64,000 bases of DNA from DATDIC01 sp963777625 (GTDB lineage Bacteria > Pseudomonadota > Alphaproteobacteria > Acetobacterales > Acetobacteraceae), in contig CAVZRO010000040.1 in NCBI GenBank assembly GCA_963777625.1, positions 1 through 64,000 of the forward strand, in the 5' to 3' direction. Below are positions 27,033 through 36,189 of this stretch, piece by piece (the first letter of the stretch is position 1; every line of letters begins with the position of its first letter). Position numbers and translations under genes: made by a program. The notes beneath the pieces are model-generated. The model was given only the letters and a program-made list of their open reading frames with translations. It ran no database searches and was not told the DNA's origin.

Positions 27033-28892
27033 CTACCCGCCTCCCACCCGACCAAACTCGGCCATCAGCTCCTCGATCCGCCGCGAATCGGACTGCTCCA
27101 TCACTCGCCGCGCAAATCGCGCGCAAGCGTCGATATGCACCGACCGCACCGCCTGCTTCACCCGCGGCACGGCCGCCGCGTTCATGCTGAAGCTGCGCAG
27201 GCCCAACCCCAGCAGCAGCGGGGTCAGCCGCGGGTCCGCAGCCATCTCTCCGCACACCGACACCGGCTTATGCATGCGCAGCGCCGCCTCGGTGGCGAAC
27301 TGCACCAACCGCAGCACCGCCGGATGCAGCGGATCGTACAGCTCAGCTACCTCGCTCTCACTGCGGTCCACCGCCAGGGTGTACGCCGTCAGGTCATTGG
27401 TTCCGATGGCAAAGAAATCCGCCTCCAGCGCCAGCGCATCCGCCGACAGCGCCGCCCCCGGCGTTTCGATCATGATACCCAGCAAGGGCAGCTTTTCGGG
27501 AATCCGGTCCCCCCGCCGGCGCAACCGCCGCGCCACGCGGTCGTAAATATCCCGCGCCTCCCGCACCTCGGCCACTGTCGTGACCATCGGCAGCATCACA
27601 CGCACCGGCCCGGCAACCGCCGCACGCAAAATCGCCGCCAACTGTGTCTCCAGCAGCTCCGTCCGACGCAGCAGCAACCGGATTCCCCGCAGCCCGAGCG
27701 CCGGGTTCGCATCCGCGGTCTCAGCCACGATCCCGGCACTGGATAGCGCTTCGATCTCCTTTTCGCCGCCCCAGTCGAGCACTCGGATGGTTACCGGCGC
27801 GCCGCCCATCGCTTCCACGATCGCCCGGTATGTCTGCGCCTGCGTATCTTCGTCTGGCACCGTCTCGCGGTTCATAAACATGAATTCGCTGCGCAGCAGC
27901 CCGATCCCCTGGGCGCCGGACTGCTGGATCAGCGGCAATTCGATCAGCAGCTCCAGGTTCCCTTGCAGCTCCACCGCCTCGCCGTCCAGGGTCTCTGCTG
28001 GCAAGCGGCGAAGCCGTGCGAAACGCTGGCGCTCGCGGGCGAACGCGGTCACCGCGCGCCGCGCCGCCACCAGCCGCGGCTCGGAGGGGCTCAGCACCAC
28101 TTCGCCGACGCTGCCATCGACGATCGCGGTATCCCCCGGCCGGATGGCGTGGGCCAGACCTGCCGCCCCCAACACCGCCGGGACGCCAAGCGCCCGCAGC
28201 ATCACCGCCGTATGCCCATCCGCGCCGCCTTCTTCGGTGGCAACGCCCGCCAGCCGCGCCGGGTCCAGCAGCGCCGCATCGGCCGGCCGCAGCGCCTCGC
28301 AGATCAAAATGGCGCCTTCCGGCAACCCCGCAAAACTGCGGAACGGTGCCCGCGTCAGGTTCCGGATCAAGCGGCGGGCGATCTCGTGGATCTCGTCCGC
28401 CCGTCGTGCCAGGCTGGCCTGATCGTCCGCCGGCATGCTCGACTCCGCCTGTGCAAGGATCGCGTCGGCGATCTCTCCGGCTTCCTCGAACACCGCGCTT
28501 TCCGCCGACAGCAGCAGCTCGGATATTCGCCGCCGTGTCCCGCGGATCAGGCGCGACGATTCCAGCATTCGCAGATAGACGTCGATCAGCGGCGCAATTT
28601 CCGCCTGACTGTCCTCTGGCAAGACCGCTAGCCGCGCGCGAAGCTTGTTCAACTGCTTGCGCGATTGCGCGATCGCCGCTTCCAGCCGCGCGCTTTCCGC
28701 GCCGATGTCGCTCGCCTGAATTTTTAGCCGCGTGATGCGCGCCTCGGGCTCGGTGGAGCCGAACACCGGGCCGATCGCCACCCCGGCAGACACCGGTATC
28801 CCGGCGAATCGCGCCTCCGGCCGCTCGGCGCGCCTCATCATCCCTACAAGGCGCTTGTGTTGCGGCGGCGGCGGCGGATCAGTCCTGCTCAT
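27033..28892 (-). CDS. ptsP: Phosphoenolpyruvate-protein phosphotransferase (enzyme I), no GAF domain
   Basis: About 619 residues. It starts near the enzyme I text FAGIPVSAGVAIGPVF and has the phospho-histidine segment GGADGHTAVMLRALGVPAV, the PEP-barrel motifs IGLLRSEFMFM and LPMVTTVAEVREA, and the end MIETPGAAL, IGTNDLTAY, CGEMAADP. It moves phosphate from PEP to HPr. Although grouped with PtsP, it lacks the N-terminal GAF domain of enzyme I-Ntr. The ATG at 28892 overlaps HPr by 14 bp; 28841 is another possible start. It is the last gene of the hprK-rapZ-EIIA-HPr-EI run. Confidence 0.92.
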   Translation of the reverse strand: MSRTDPPPPPQHKRLVGMMRRAERPEARFAGIPVSAGVAIGPVFGSTEPEARITRLKIQASDIGAESARLEAAIAQSRKQLNKLRARLAVLPEDSQAEIAPLIDVYLRMLESSRLIRGTRRRISELLLSAESAVFEEAGEIADAILAQAESSMPADDQASLARRADEIHEIARRLIRNLTRAPFRSFAGLPEGAILICEALRPADAALLDPARLAGVATEEGGADGHTAVMLRALGVPAVLGAAGLAHAIRPGDTAIVDGSVGEVVLSPSEPRLVAARRAVTAFARERQRFARLRRLPAETLDGEAVELQGNLELLIELPLIQQSGAQGIGLLRSEFMFMNRETVPDEDTQAQTYRAIVEAMGGAPVTIRVLDWGGEKEIEALSSAGIVAETADANPALGLRGIRLLLRRTELLETQLAAILRAAVAGPVRVMLPMVTTVAEVREARDIYDRVARRLRRRGDRIPEKLPLLGIMIETPGAALSADALALEADFFAIGTNDLTAYTLAVDRSESEVAELYDPLHPAVLRLVQFATEAALRMHKPVSVCGEMAADPRLTPLLLGLGLRSFSMNAAAVPRVKQAVRSVHIDACARFARRVMEQSDSRRIEELMAEFGRVGGG

Positions 28893-29208
28893 TGAAGCCG
28901 GACTCGACGAGCCCTGCCAGGGCCTCCAGCGCCTCCTTGGCATCCCAGCCCTCGGCGCGCAGCTCGATCTCGGATCCTGGCCCCGCCCCCAGCATCATCA
29001 GCCCCATGATCGACCGGGCGGACACGCTCTGGCCGTCGCGGAGGACATCCACCGAAGCGCCAAACCGCTCCGCCAGTGCTACGAATCGCGCAGCCGCCCG
29101 CGCGTGCAGCCCACGCTTGTTGGTTATCTTGACGATCAGACTGAGGACCGGCGCGCCGGACTCGCCGGAGGATCCGCTTGCGGGAGTAATCTCATCAGGC
29201 ACCGTCAT
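28879..29208 (-). CDS. Phosphocarrier protein HPr
   Basis: About 109 residues. The enzyme I site is H35 (RGLHARAAARF), and the HPr-kinase site is S66 (SARSIMGLMMLG), 31 residues apart as in the classic H15/S46 pair. Keeping both sites fits the presence of hprK in the same cluster. The start is uncertain: ATG 29208 or GTG 29220. The first 20 residues are Ser/Gly-rich and not part of the fold. Confidence 0.92.
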   Translation of the reverse strand: MTVPDEITPASGSSGESGAPVLSLIVKITNKRGLHARAAARFVALAERFGASVDVLRDGQSVSARSIMGLMMLGAGPGSEIELRAEGWDAKEALEALAGLVESGFNEQD

Positions 29209-29284
29209 GCCTGTCGCCACCCCGCTCTGTCGCTCGGGGCGTAGCGGGGCGTTGGGAAAGCGGCATGTCGCCGCCGATGATCAA

Positions 29285-29725
29285 TCATTCGCACGAAGTG
29301 CTGCCGTTCCTGCCGTTCGCGCGCGGACACAAATGCAGCACATGGGAAGCGGCGGCGATGTATTTGCGTCCCGCCGCCTCCGCGCAGTTCACCGCGTCCG
29401 GTAACGGCTGAATGGATCGCACTTTCGCCAGCTTCACCAGCATCGGCAGATTCACGCCAGCAATCACCTCGACACCTTTGCGCTCCATCATGGAAATCGC
29501 CAGGTTAGAGGGCGTTCCGCCGAACATGTCGGTTAGCAGCACGACTCCGTCGCCGGTGTCGCACTGCTCGATACATGCCTCAATCTCGGCGCGACGGTTG
29601 TCCATGTCATCGTCGGGGCCGATGCATACCGTAGCCACATGCCGCTGCGCGCCAACCACGTGTTCCATGGCAGAGCGCAATTCCACAGCCAGACGGCCGT
29701 GGGTGACCAGGACCATGCCGATCAT
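29285..29725 (-). CDS. PTS EIIA-Man-type domain protein
   Basis: A 146-residue protein like the EIIA of the mannose family. The acceptor is H9 (VLVTHGRLA), and the conserved TDMFGGTPSNLA follows. No EIIB, EIIC or EIID permease gene is near, so it probably relays phosphate in regulation and not in sugar uptake. It lies between rapZ and HPr. Confidence 0.9.
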   Translation of the reverse strand: MIGMVLVTHGRLAVELRSAMEHVVGAQRHVATVCIGPDDDMDNRRAEIEACIEQCDTGDGVVLLTDMFGGTPSNLAISMMERKGVEVIAGVNLPMLVKLAKVRSIQPLPDAVNCAEAAGRKYIAAASHVLHLCPRANGRNGSTSCE

Positions 29726-29781
29726 GGGTTGTTGAAATGACCCCGTGCTGAAAGTCGGACTACATTACTCATGTTGTTGCC

Positions 29782-30783
29782 TCAGGCCTCCTGTGCCTGA
29801 ACCGGCGGCGGTCGCGCGTCGCCTTCATCTAGCCTGTCGGCGCCTCCGTCCCGGCGCGGCCCTGGACGGTCTGCGGGCGTTGGCCGGGCTTCGCGAGCCA
29901 ACTCGCGGTGGACCACATGCACCCGCCAAGCGGTATCGACGTCGCCGGCCATGAAGCGGGACCCCAGATGCGCAGCCAGCCGCTCCACCAGGTACACGGA
30001 GCGGTGACGCCCCCCCGTGCAGCCAACGGCCACCGTGGCGTACTTCTTGCCCTCCTGGACGAACCTCGGCAAGAGCAGTTCCAGCAACCCCGTCAGCGAG
30101 CGAAAGAACGCGGCGAAATCCGGATCGGCTTCAACATACCGGCCGACCGCCTCATCGAGCCCCGTCCGCGGCTGCAAGATGGGGTCGTAATATGGATTCC
30201 GCAAAAACCGCGCATCGAATACCAGATCCGCGTCCGGCGGCAGGCCGAATTTGTACGCAAACGAGATCAGTGTGACCGCCATCCGCGGCGCCTGCGAATC
30301 GCCTCCGGCGCCGAAATGCCGCTCCACCTCGCGGCGCATCTCCGCCACCGGCAGTTCCGAGGTGTCGATGATCAGGTCGGCTACATCCCGCAACGGCGCA
30401 ACGAGGATTCTCTCCTCCTCGATGCCATCCATCACGCGTCCCTGGGGCGCCAACGGATGCCGTCGCCGGGTCTCGCTGTAGCGGCGCAGAAGCACCGCCT
30501 GGTCGGCGGTAACATAGACCAAGTCCGGCCGCAGCCCGGCATTGGACCGCAGGCGGCCCAGCGCTTCCAGCACGCGCGTCGCGTCGAAGCCGCGGGTGCG
30601 GGCATCCACCCCGATGGCGAGCTTGCGATCCGTGCGGCTGATCATCTGCTCCAGCATCGGCAAAGGCGGGTTGTCGACCGCCTCGTAACCAAGATCCTCC
30701 AGCGCGCGCAGCACGGAAACTTTCCCGGCGCCGGACAGGCCGGTGACCAGCACCACCCGCAGCGGCTCGGTCTGCGCGCTCAT
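29782..30783 (-). CDS. rapZ: RNase adapter RapZ family protein
   Basis: A 333-residue protein with an N-terminal P-loop domain and a C-terminal domain (CTGGRHRSVYLVERLA, then HRE) typical of RapZ. In E. coli it guides decay of the small RNA GlmZ; the role in alphaproteobacteria is less clear. The P-loop reads GLSGAGKVS (residues 15-23), with Val at 22 in place of the usual Ser/Thr. The ATG at 30783 overlaps the hprK stop as ATGA. The long charged, Pro-rich tail after residue 300 is not conserved. Confidence 0.93.
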   Translation of the reverse strand: MSAQTEPLRVVLVTGLSGAGKVSVLRALEDLGYEAVDNPPLPMLEQMISRTDRKLAIGVDARTRGFDATRVLEALGRLRSNAGLRPDLVYVTADQAVLLRRYSETRRRHPLAPQGRVMDGIEEERILVAPLRDVADLIIDTSELPVAEMRREVERHFGAGGDSQAPRMAVTLISFAYKFGLPPDADLVFDARFLRNPYYDPILQPRTGLDEAVGRYVEADPDFAAFFRSLTGLLELLLPRFVQEGKKYATVAVGCTGGRHRSVYLVERLAAHLGSRFMAGDVDTAWRVHVVHRELAREARPTPADRPGPRRDGGADRLDEGDARPPPVQAQEA

Positions 30784-31229
30784 GGCGCAAATGCTCCTGC
30801 CACCTGGGTCGCCCGCCCCAGCGCGCAATCCAATGCAAGGATCACGCGATCCGCCGCCGACGCGGCAAATGCGTCCATTGCGATCACCGGCACCCCTGCC
30901 GTCGCCGGATATGGCTCTGGCATGCGGGGAGACGTTCCGGCTCCGGACTTAGCCGCAGCCAGATCCACCACCAGCGCCAGCTTCGCTTGAGCCGCGAATG
31001 GCATCCGCACGATCCCTAGTCCCCGAACCTCCAGCAGACCAGCCAACTCAGCGGCCGGACGCGCCGTGTCGCCTTCGATCGCCACCTGGTCGTCCCCGAC
31101 CAGCAGAAACCCACGCGAGATCAGTCGCAGCACCAGGTCAGATTTGCCCGAACCCGGGGGGCCGAGCAGCAGAACTCCAGCCCCGTCCCTTGCCACGCAG
31201 CTAGCATGGATGTGTCGCGGGCCGTTCAT
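30780..31229 (-). CDS. hprK: HPr kinase/phosphorylase, short alphaproteobacterial form
   Basis: A 149-residue kinase domain with Walker A GPPGSGKS at 23-30 and the family signature LEVRGLGIVRMPF. The N-terminal domain found in Firmicutes proteins is absent, as is usual in alphaproteobacteria. It phosphorylates HPr on serine; the matching serine S66 is present in the HPr gene of this cluster. ATG 31229 is chosen because the HIHASCV text begins just after it. It leads the operon and is divergent from the dehydratase-like gene 92 bp away. Confidence 0.93.
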   Translation of the reverse strand: MNGPRHIHASCVARDGAGVLLLGPPGSGKSDLVLRLISRGFLLVGDDQVAIEGDTARPAAELAGLLEVRGLGIVRMPFAAQAKLALVVDLAAAKSGAGTSPRMPEPYPATAGVPVIAMDAFAASAADRVILALDCALGRATQVAGAFAP

Positions 31230-31321
31230 GGGCGCGCAATCTGATCCGATGCGAGCCGGAAAGAAAGCACCTGAATGCGAGCTTGTCCCAGTAAACGCGA
31301 CATGCCAGCGTACCCACCGAG

Positions 31322-32248
31322 ATGACAGATCGCCCCGCAATCGCCGCCGCCGCCCGCCGCATAGCGGCCTATATCCGCCATACGCCGCTGCTGTGGCTTG
31401 CCGGGGCGGAGTTCCACGTTTCCTGCCCGTTCGCGTTGAAACTTGAACTCCTGCAGCACACGGGCAGTTTCAAGCCGCGCGGGGCTTTCAACCGGCTGCT
31501 CGCCGCGGGGCCGCCGGCCAATGGTGTCATCGCGGCGTCCGGTGGCAACCACGGTGCGGCGGTCGCCTACGCCGCCCGCGCGCTCGGGATGCCCGCCGAG
31601 ATTTTCGTCCCGATGCTCACGCCGTCCGCCAAGACTGCGCGAATCGCCAGCTATGGCGCACGCGTGGTGCAGACAGGCGCGACATATGCCGAGGCGTTGG
31701 CCGCCAGCGGCGCCCGTCAGGCCGAAACCGGCGCCCTGGAAATCCATGCCTATGATGATGCCGATGTGCTGGCCGGTCAGGGCACCCTCGGCCGTGAGTT
31801 CGAACAGGACGCGCCCGATCTGACGCACATCCTGGTGGCAACCGGAGGCGGCGGGCTGATCGGGGGCATCGCTGCCTGGTATGCCGGAAGCACCGCGGTG
31901 ATCGCGGTCGAGCCTGAAAGCTGCCCGGCGCTGCATGATGCGCTGGCGGCCGGGCATCCGGTTCCCGCTCCGGTCGGCGGGCTGGCGGCCGACAGCCTAG
32001 GCGCCCGCCAGGTCGGCGCGCTGATGTATCCGATCGCCGAGCGGCATGTCGCAGAAGCGATTTTGGTCTCCGATGAAGCCATTCGCGCCGCCCAGCGCTT
32101 GCTTTGGGACCGGCTGCGCTTGGTGGCGGAGCCGGGCGGCGCCACCGCTCTCGCAGCGCTCCTGTCCGGCGCCTTCGTGCCTCCGGCGAACGCCCGAATC
32201 GGCGTGTTGGTTTGCGGCGGCAACACGGACCCGGCGACCGTCGTCTGA
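31322..32248 (+). CDS. Threonine dehydratase-like PLP enzyme
   Basis: A 308-residue fold-II PLP enzyme. The PLP lysine is K51 in TGSFKPRGAF, the substrate loop is ASGGNHGAAV and the phosphate-binding loop ATGGGGLIGG. It has no C-terminal ACT domain, like catabolic threonine/serine dehydratases and serine racemases. Preferred substrate unknown. It stands alone on the plus strand. Confidence 0.85.
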   Translation: MTDRPAIAAAARRIAAYIRHTPLLWLAGAEFHVSCPFALKLELLQHTGSFKPRGAFNRLLAAGPPANGVIAASGGNHGAAVAYAARALGMPAEIFVPMLTPSAKTARIASYGARVVQTGATYAEALAASGARQAETGALEIHAYDDADVLAGQGTLGREFEQDAPDLTHILVATGGGGLIGGIAAWYAGSTAVIAVEPESCPALHDALAAGHPVPAPVGGLAADSLGARQVGALMYPIAERHVAEAILVSDEAIRAAQRLLWDRLRLVAEPGGATALAALLSGAFVPPANARIGVLVCGGNTDPATVV

Positions 32249-32318
32249 TCAATTCTTCCTGCGGAGCGTTGGCCGTTGGTCCGCCCGTTCGCGGCGCTGA
32301 GAAACCGAAGCAAAAGCT

Positions 32319-32681
32319 TTCACACGGAGAACCATTGAGGAGACGGCACGGAGAACCACGGAGAATCACATCACCGCGCGTCTCGACCCATCTTTCAGCC
32401 GTAGCGCGTTGAAGTTCATCAGCAACTCGGTTCGGCAGCCGCTGAGCCGCAGATAAGTCAGGTCAGCGTCCGCGCGGCGCGGGCGAAAACTCGGCCGCAT
32501 GTCTCGATGGACCAGCGGAATACCTATCTGGCGCTCGAACGCGATCCCCACCCGCTCCAGCCCGTAACAAAGGCAGGCCTCGTACACTGACCCGAGCAAT
32601 CCCGGACCGAGCTGCCGGTGAACCTCCAACACAACGAACCTCCGCGGCTCTCCGTGTGTCCTCAGTGGTTCTCCGTGTGAA
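32319..32681. repeat. 25-nt inverted repeat flanking the GxxExxY remnant
   Basis: The left arm 32319-32343 (starting TTCACACGGAGAACCA) recurs in reverse complement at 32657-32681 with 23 of 25 positions the same. Further copies of the CACGGAGAACCA core lie inside the left arm side at 32348-32366. The arms enclose the GxxExxY remnant and little else, so the 363-bp unit looks like a small transposable or repeat-borne cassette. No target duplication was recognised. Confidence 0.6.
32366..32632 (-). pseudogene. GxxExxY-family protein, internally deleted
   Basis: The frame begins in the family text LEVHRQLGPGLLGSVYEACL (the GxxExxY-type signature, here GSVYEACL), then after GLERVGIAFERQIGIPLVHR it jumps to LTYLRLSGCRTELLMNFN and ends LKDGSRRAVM. 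The central catalytic-looking stretch of the family (the DLLVE and ELKAV region, PD-(D/E)XK-like) is missing, replaced by a short unrelated segment, and the N-terminus before LEVHR is absent. The family's function is unknown. It is enclosed by the 25-nt inverted repeat. Confidence 0.75.
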
Positions 32682-32761
32682 CCCTTTCCAAACCGTCAAC
32701 CAAGGCCGCTGCCGCCCGCCCCGGGTCCGCCGCAAACACCGACCGACGGTAAACCCCGCTC

Positions 32762-33880
32762 TCATTCAAGGACGATCCGCGGCCCCGATCCGCGCCCGAC
32801 CTCGCCCCCTGAAACCTTTTCCCAAACCCGCGCTGCCACCGCCGCGAACGCCTTCGCCGCGGCACCCTCCGGTGCGGCCGCCACGATCGGCGTCCCCGCG
32901 TCGGCGGTGGTCCGAATATCCAGCAGCAGCGGAATTTCGCCCAGGAACGCCGTCCCCAGCCGCTGCGCCTCCAGCCGCGCGCCGCCATGGCCGAAAATCT
33001 CCGTCCGGTGTCCGCATTCTGGGCAGCAAAAGAAGCTCATGTTCTCCACCAGCCCCAGCACCGGCACGCGCACCCGTTCGAACATCCGCACCCCGCGCCG
33101 AGCGTCGATCAGCGCAATATCCTGCGGCGTGGAGACGATCACTGCTCCGCTCAGCGCCACCCGTTGCGCCATAGTCAACTGTGCGTCCCCGGTACCCGGC
33201 GGCATATCGACCACCAGCACGTCCAGTGCGCCCCATTCCACTTGGCCCATCATCTGCTCCAGCGCGCCCATTACCATCGGGCCGCGCCAGATCATCGGTG
33301 TTTCTTCCTCCACCAGGAACCCGATCGACATGCATTTCAGACCCCACGCCTCGATCGGCATCATCCGTTCGGCACGCACCTCCGGCTTGCGCGAAACCCC
33401 AAGCATGCGCGGCAGGCTCGGCCCATAGATGTCCGCATCCAGCAGTCCCGCAGCCAATCCCTGGCGCGCCAGCGACACCGCCAGGTTCACGGCCACGGTC
33501 GATTTGCCCACTCCGCCCTTGCCGGACGCCACCGCCAGGATCGTTTTCACCCCGGGCAGCAGCAGCGCCGGCTTGTGGCCGTGCGGCTCGGCGGGCGGCG
33601 GCGGTGCCGCACCGGCCTTGTGCGCGGTCAGCACCGCGGTCGCATTGCTCACCCCCGCCTGCCCGGCCAGCACGCGCTCGACCTCCCGCCGCATCGGCTC
33701 CATCGCCGCGGCGCGCGCTCGGTCGGTCAGCAGCGCCACCTGCACCAGCCCGCCTTGCAGCTCTATTCCCTCCACCAGCCCGGCCGCCACGATGTCCCGC
33801 CCCGACGCCGGGTCCTTGATTCGCCGCAGCGCCTCACGCAATGTTTCGACCGAGAGAGATCCGGATGCGGCAGTGCTCAT
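32762..33880 (-). CDS. Mrp/ApbC-type Fe-S cluster carrier ATPase
   Basis: A 372-residue protein with an N-terminal MIP18-like domain (ETLREALRRIKDPASGRDIVAAGLVEGIEL) and a P-loop ATPase with the deviant Walker A SGKGGVGKST. The cluster-binding CxxC is in FFCCPECGHRTEIFG, and the typical DMPPGTGDAQLT is present. It carries 4Fe-4S clusters to target enzymes in the cytosol. ATG 33880 gives the normal N-terminus. It is divergent from hflK with a 158-bp gap. Confidence 0.93.
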   Translation of the reverse strand: MSTAASGSLSVETLREALRRIKDPASGRDIVAAGLVEGIELQGGLVQVALLTDRARAAAMEPMRREVERVLAGQAGVSNATAVLTAHKAGAAPPPPAEPHGHKPALLLPGVKTILAVASGKGGVGKSTVAVNLAVSLARQGLAAGLLDADIYGPSLPRMLGVSRKPEVRAERMMPIEAWGLKCMSIGFLVEEETPMIWRGPMVMGALEQMMGQVEWGALDVLVVDMPPGTGDAQLTMAQRVALSGAVIVSTPQDIALIDARRGVRMFERVRVPVLGLVENMSFFCCPECGHRTEIFGHGGARLEAQRLGTAFLGEIPLLLDIRTTADAGTPIVAAAPEGAAAKAFAAVAARVWEKVSGGEVGRGSGPRIVLE

Positions 33881-34038
33881 GTGCTTGCAAACCCTGTTCG
33901 AGGGGTGGATATGACACCGCCGTGAACGCGGCCGGTACCACCCGCTTATGTGGCGCCTGACGGGCCGACCGCCAACAGCGGCCAGCACCGGCCCAGGTGG
34001 CCGCCGGCCCGGCGAATATTGAGGAACTGCAACAACCA

Positions 34039-35295
34039 ATGGCGTCCAATTCCGGCGGTCCGGGCCCCTGGGGCTCCGGCGGACCGCATTCGGTTCCCCC
34101 CACCGGCAACGATGACGAGCCGCAGGGCCCGGCAGGAGGACCACGTCCAGGCGGCCCCTGGGGGCCAGGCGGCTGGCGTCCGGGCGGTCGCGTGCCGCCG
34201 CCGCCGGACCTCGACCAGATCATCAATCGCATCCAACTAGCCATACGTCGCCTGCTGGGCCGCGGCACGCCTGGCGGCCCCTACTCCGGCAATCGCGGGC
34301 TCATTTTCCTGGGGATCGGCGTCATCGTGCTCTGGCTGGTCAGCGGCTTCTACCGCGTGCAGCCCGACGAGCAAGGCGTCGTGCTCCGCTTTGGCGCCTT
34401 TAATCGCACCACCCTGCCGGGCCTGAATTACCATCTGCCCTGGCCAATCGAAACCGCCGAAACCCCCGCCGTCACCCGCATCAATCGCATCGAGATCGGC
34501 TACCGCTCCGGCCCGTCGGAAGACGAATCGGCAAATGCCGCCGGCCGCCGCGAAGTTCCGGCCGAAAGCCTCATGCTCACCGGCGACGAGAACATCATCG
34601 ACATCGATCTTACCCTGCTCTGGCGCATCGACAACGCGTTCGACTACTTGTTCAAAACCCGCGACCCGGACGTCACCGTCAAAGCGGTTGCCGAAAGCGT
34701 CCTGCGCGAAGTCATGGGCCGCACGCCGATCCAGCCTGCGCTCGGGCCGATGCGAGCGCAAATCGCCGGCGACGTGATGGAGCAGTCGCAGCACATCCTC
34801 GACAGTTATCACGCCGGCGTTCAGATCACGCAGGTGCTGCTGCAGAAGGCCGATCCACCGGAAGCAGTCATCGAAAGCTTCCGGGACGTGCAGCGGGCCA
34901 ACACCGACGCCGAGCGGCTGCGCAACGAGGCCCAGGCCTATGCGAACGACATCGTCCCGCGCGCCCGCGGTGACGCCGCCCGCGTCGTCGCCGCCGGCCA
35001 GGGCGAGAAGCAGGCAACCGTCGCCCTGGCAACCGGCGACACCAAGCGGTTCCTGTCCGTCCTCACCGCCTACCGCGCCGCCAAGGACATCACCCTGCAA
35101 CGCATGTACCTCGACACCATGCGCGACATCTTCACTCACTCACCGACCATCGTCCTGGACGATAAGGTCAAGGGCTTGCTGCCCTATCTTCAGGTTGACG
35201 GCGGCGTCACGCCGTCAGTTCCGCCCCCGCCCGTGCAGCCACCGGCGCAATCAGCCTCGACCGCTCCTGCCCAGCCGCCGAGGCAATCGCCATGA
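34039..35295 (+). CDS. hflK: HflK, FtsH protease modulator subunit
   Basis: A 418-residue SPFH (stomatin/prohibitin) protein. It opens with a Gly/Pro-rich cytosolic region, one membrane segment (GLIFLGIGVIVLWLVSGFY, about residues 90-108), the SPFH domain starting VQPDEQGVVLRFGAF, and a helical domain ending in a Pro-rich tail. With HflC it forms the large periplasmic cage around FtsH. Its stop overlaps the hflC ATG by four bases (ATGA). Confidence 0.93.
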   Translation: MASNSGGPGPWGSGGPHSVPPTGNDDEPQGPAGGPRPGGPWGPGGWRPGGRVPPPPDLDQIINRIQLAIRRLLGRGTPGGPYSGNRGLIFLGIGVIVLWLVSGFYRVQPDEQGVVLRFGAFNRTTLPGLNYHLPWPIETAETPAVTRINRIEIGYRSGPSEDESANAAGRREVPAESLMLTGDENIIDIDLTLLWRIDNAFDYLFKTRDPDVTVKAVAESVLREVMGRTPIQPALGPMRAQIAGDVMEQSQHILDSYHAGVQITQVLLQKADPPEAVIESFRDVQRANTDAERLRNEAQAYANDIVPRARGDAARVVAAGQGEKQATVALATGDTKRFLSVLTAYRAAKDITLQRMYLDTMRDIFTHSPTIVLDDKVKGLLPYLQVDGGVTPSVPPPPVQPPAQSASTAPAQPPRQSP

Positions 35296-36171
35296 AGCGC
35301 GCGCTCATCATCGGGCTGGCGGCGATCGTCGTGGCGCTCGTGCTGATCAACGCATCTCTGTTCACCGTCGCCCAGACCAACCAGGCGCTGATCACGGAAT
35401 TCGGCCGCCCGGTGCAAGTGATCAACGACCCCGGCCTGCACACCAAGATCCCCTTCGTGCAGACGGTGATCGAATTCGACCGACGGCTGCTTAACCTCGT
35501 CACCCCCAGCGAGGAGGTGATCCTGGGCGATCAGCGGCGCCTCATCGTCGATAGTTTCACCATGTTCCGCATCACCGACCCGCTACGCTATTACCAGGCG
35601 GTCGGCGCCGGCGAGGAGGGCATCCAGGTGCGGCTGAATGCTATCGTCTCATCGGCGATTCGCCGCCAGCTCGGCACCCGCTCGCTGCCGGACGTTTTGT
35701 CCGCCGACCGGGATCACATAATGGCCAGCATCCGCGATCAGGTGAACGGTGAAATGAAAGGGTTCGGCGTGGTCGTTGAGGATGTCCGCATCCGCCGCGC
35801 CGATCTGCCGCGCGAAAACACCGAGGCGGTGTTGTCGCGCATGCAGTCCGAGCGCCAGCGCATCGCCGCCCAGTTACGCGCCGAGGGCGCCGAAGCGGCG
35901 CAAAAGATCCGCGCCGATGCCGACCGCGACCGCACCGTGCTGCTGGCCGACGCCCGCGCCACCGCCGATCAGCTCCGAGGCCAGGGGGAGGCCGAAGCCT
36001 CGCGCCTGTACGCCGCCGCGTTCTCCCAGGACTTCGGGCTTCTTCGCGGCATGGCGAACCCTGGACGCCTATCGCGCCGCCTTTACCGGCGGGCATACGC
36101 GCCTCATCTTGACTCCCGACAATGATTTTCTGCGCTATCTTCTCACTCCGCCGACCCCGGCACCGCATTGA
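35292..36171 (+). CDS. hflC: HflC, FtsH modulator subunit, one net +1 frameshift near the end
   Basis: One membrane segment (ALIIGLAAIVVALVLINASLF), then an SPFH domain (VAQTNQALITEFGRPVQ) and a long helix (RADADRDRTVLLADARATAD). The frame runs intact to SQDFG near 36036 and then shifts by one extra base; the other frame continues FFAAWRTLDAYRAAFTG and LILTPDNDFLRYL, the normal end of HflC, to a stop at 36171. The total of 880 nt is one more than 293 codons. The extra base lies in a GGG run. Without the correction the last 45 residues are wrong, so a sequencing error is likely. Confidence 0.85.
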
Positions 36172-36189
36172 CGTCGGATCACGCCCCGA

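Noticed and set aside
32633..32765. N-terminal extension of the GxxExxY gene
   Set aside because: The reading consists of the translated CACGGAGA repeat arm and does not resemble the family N-terminus.
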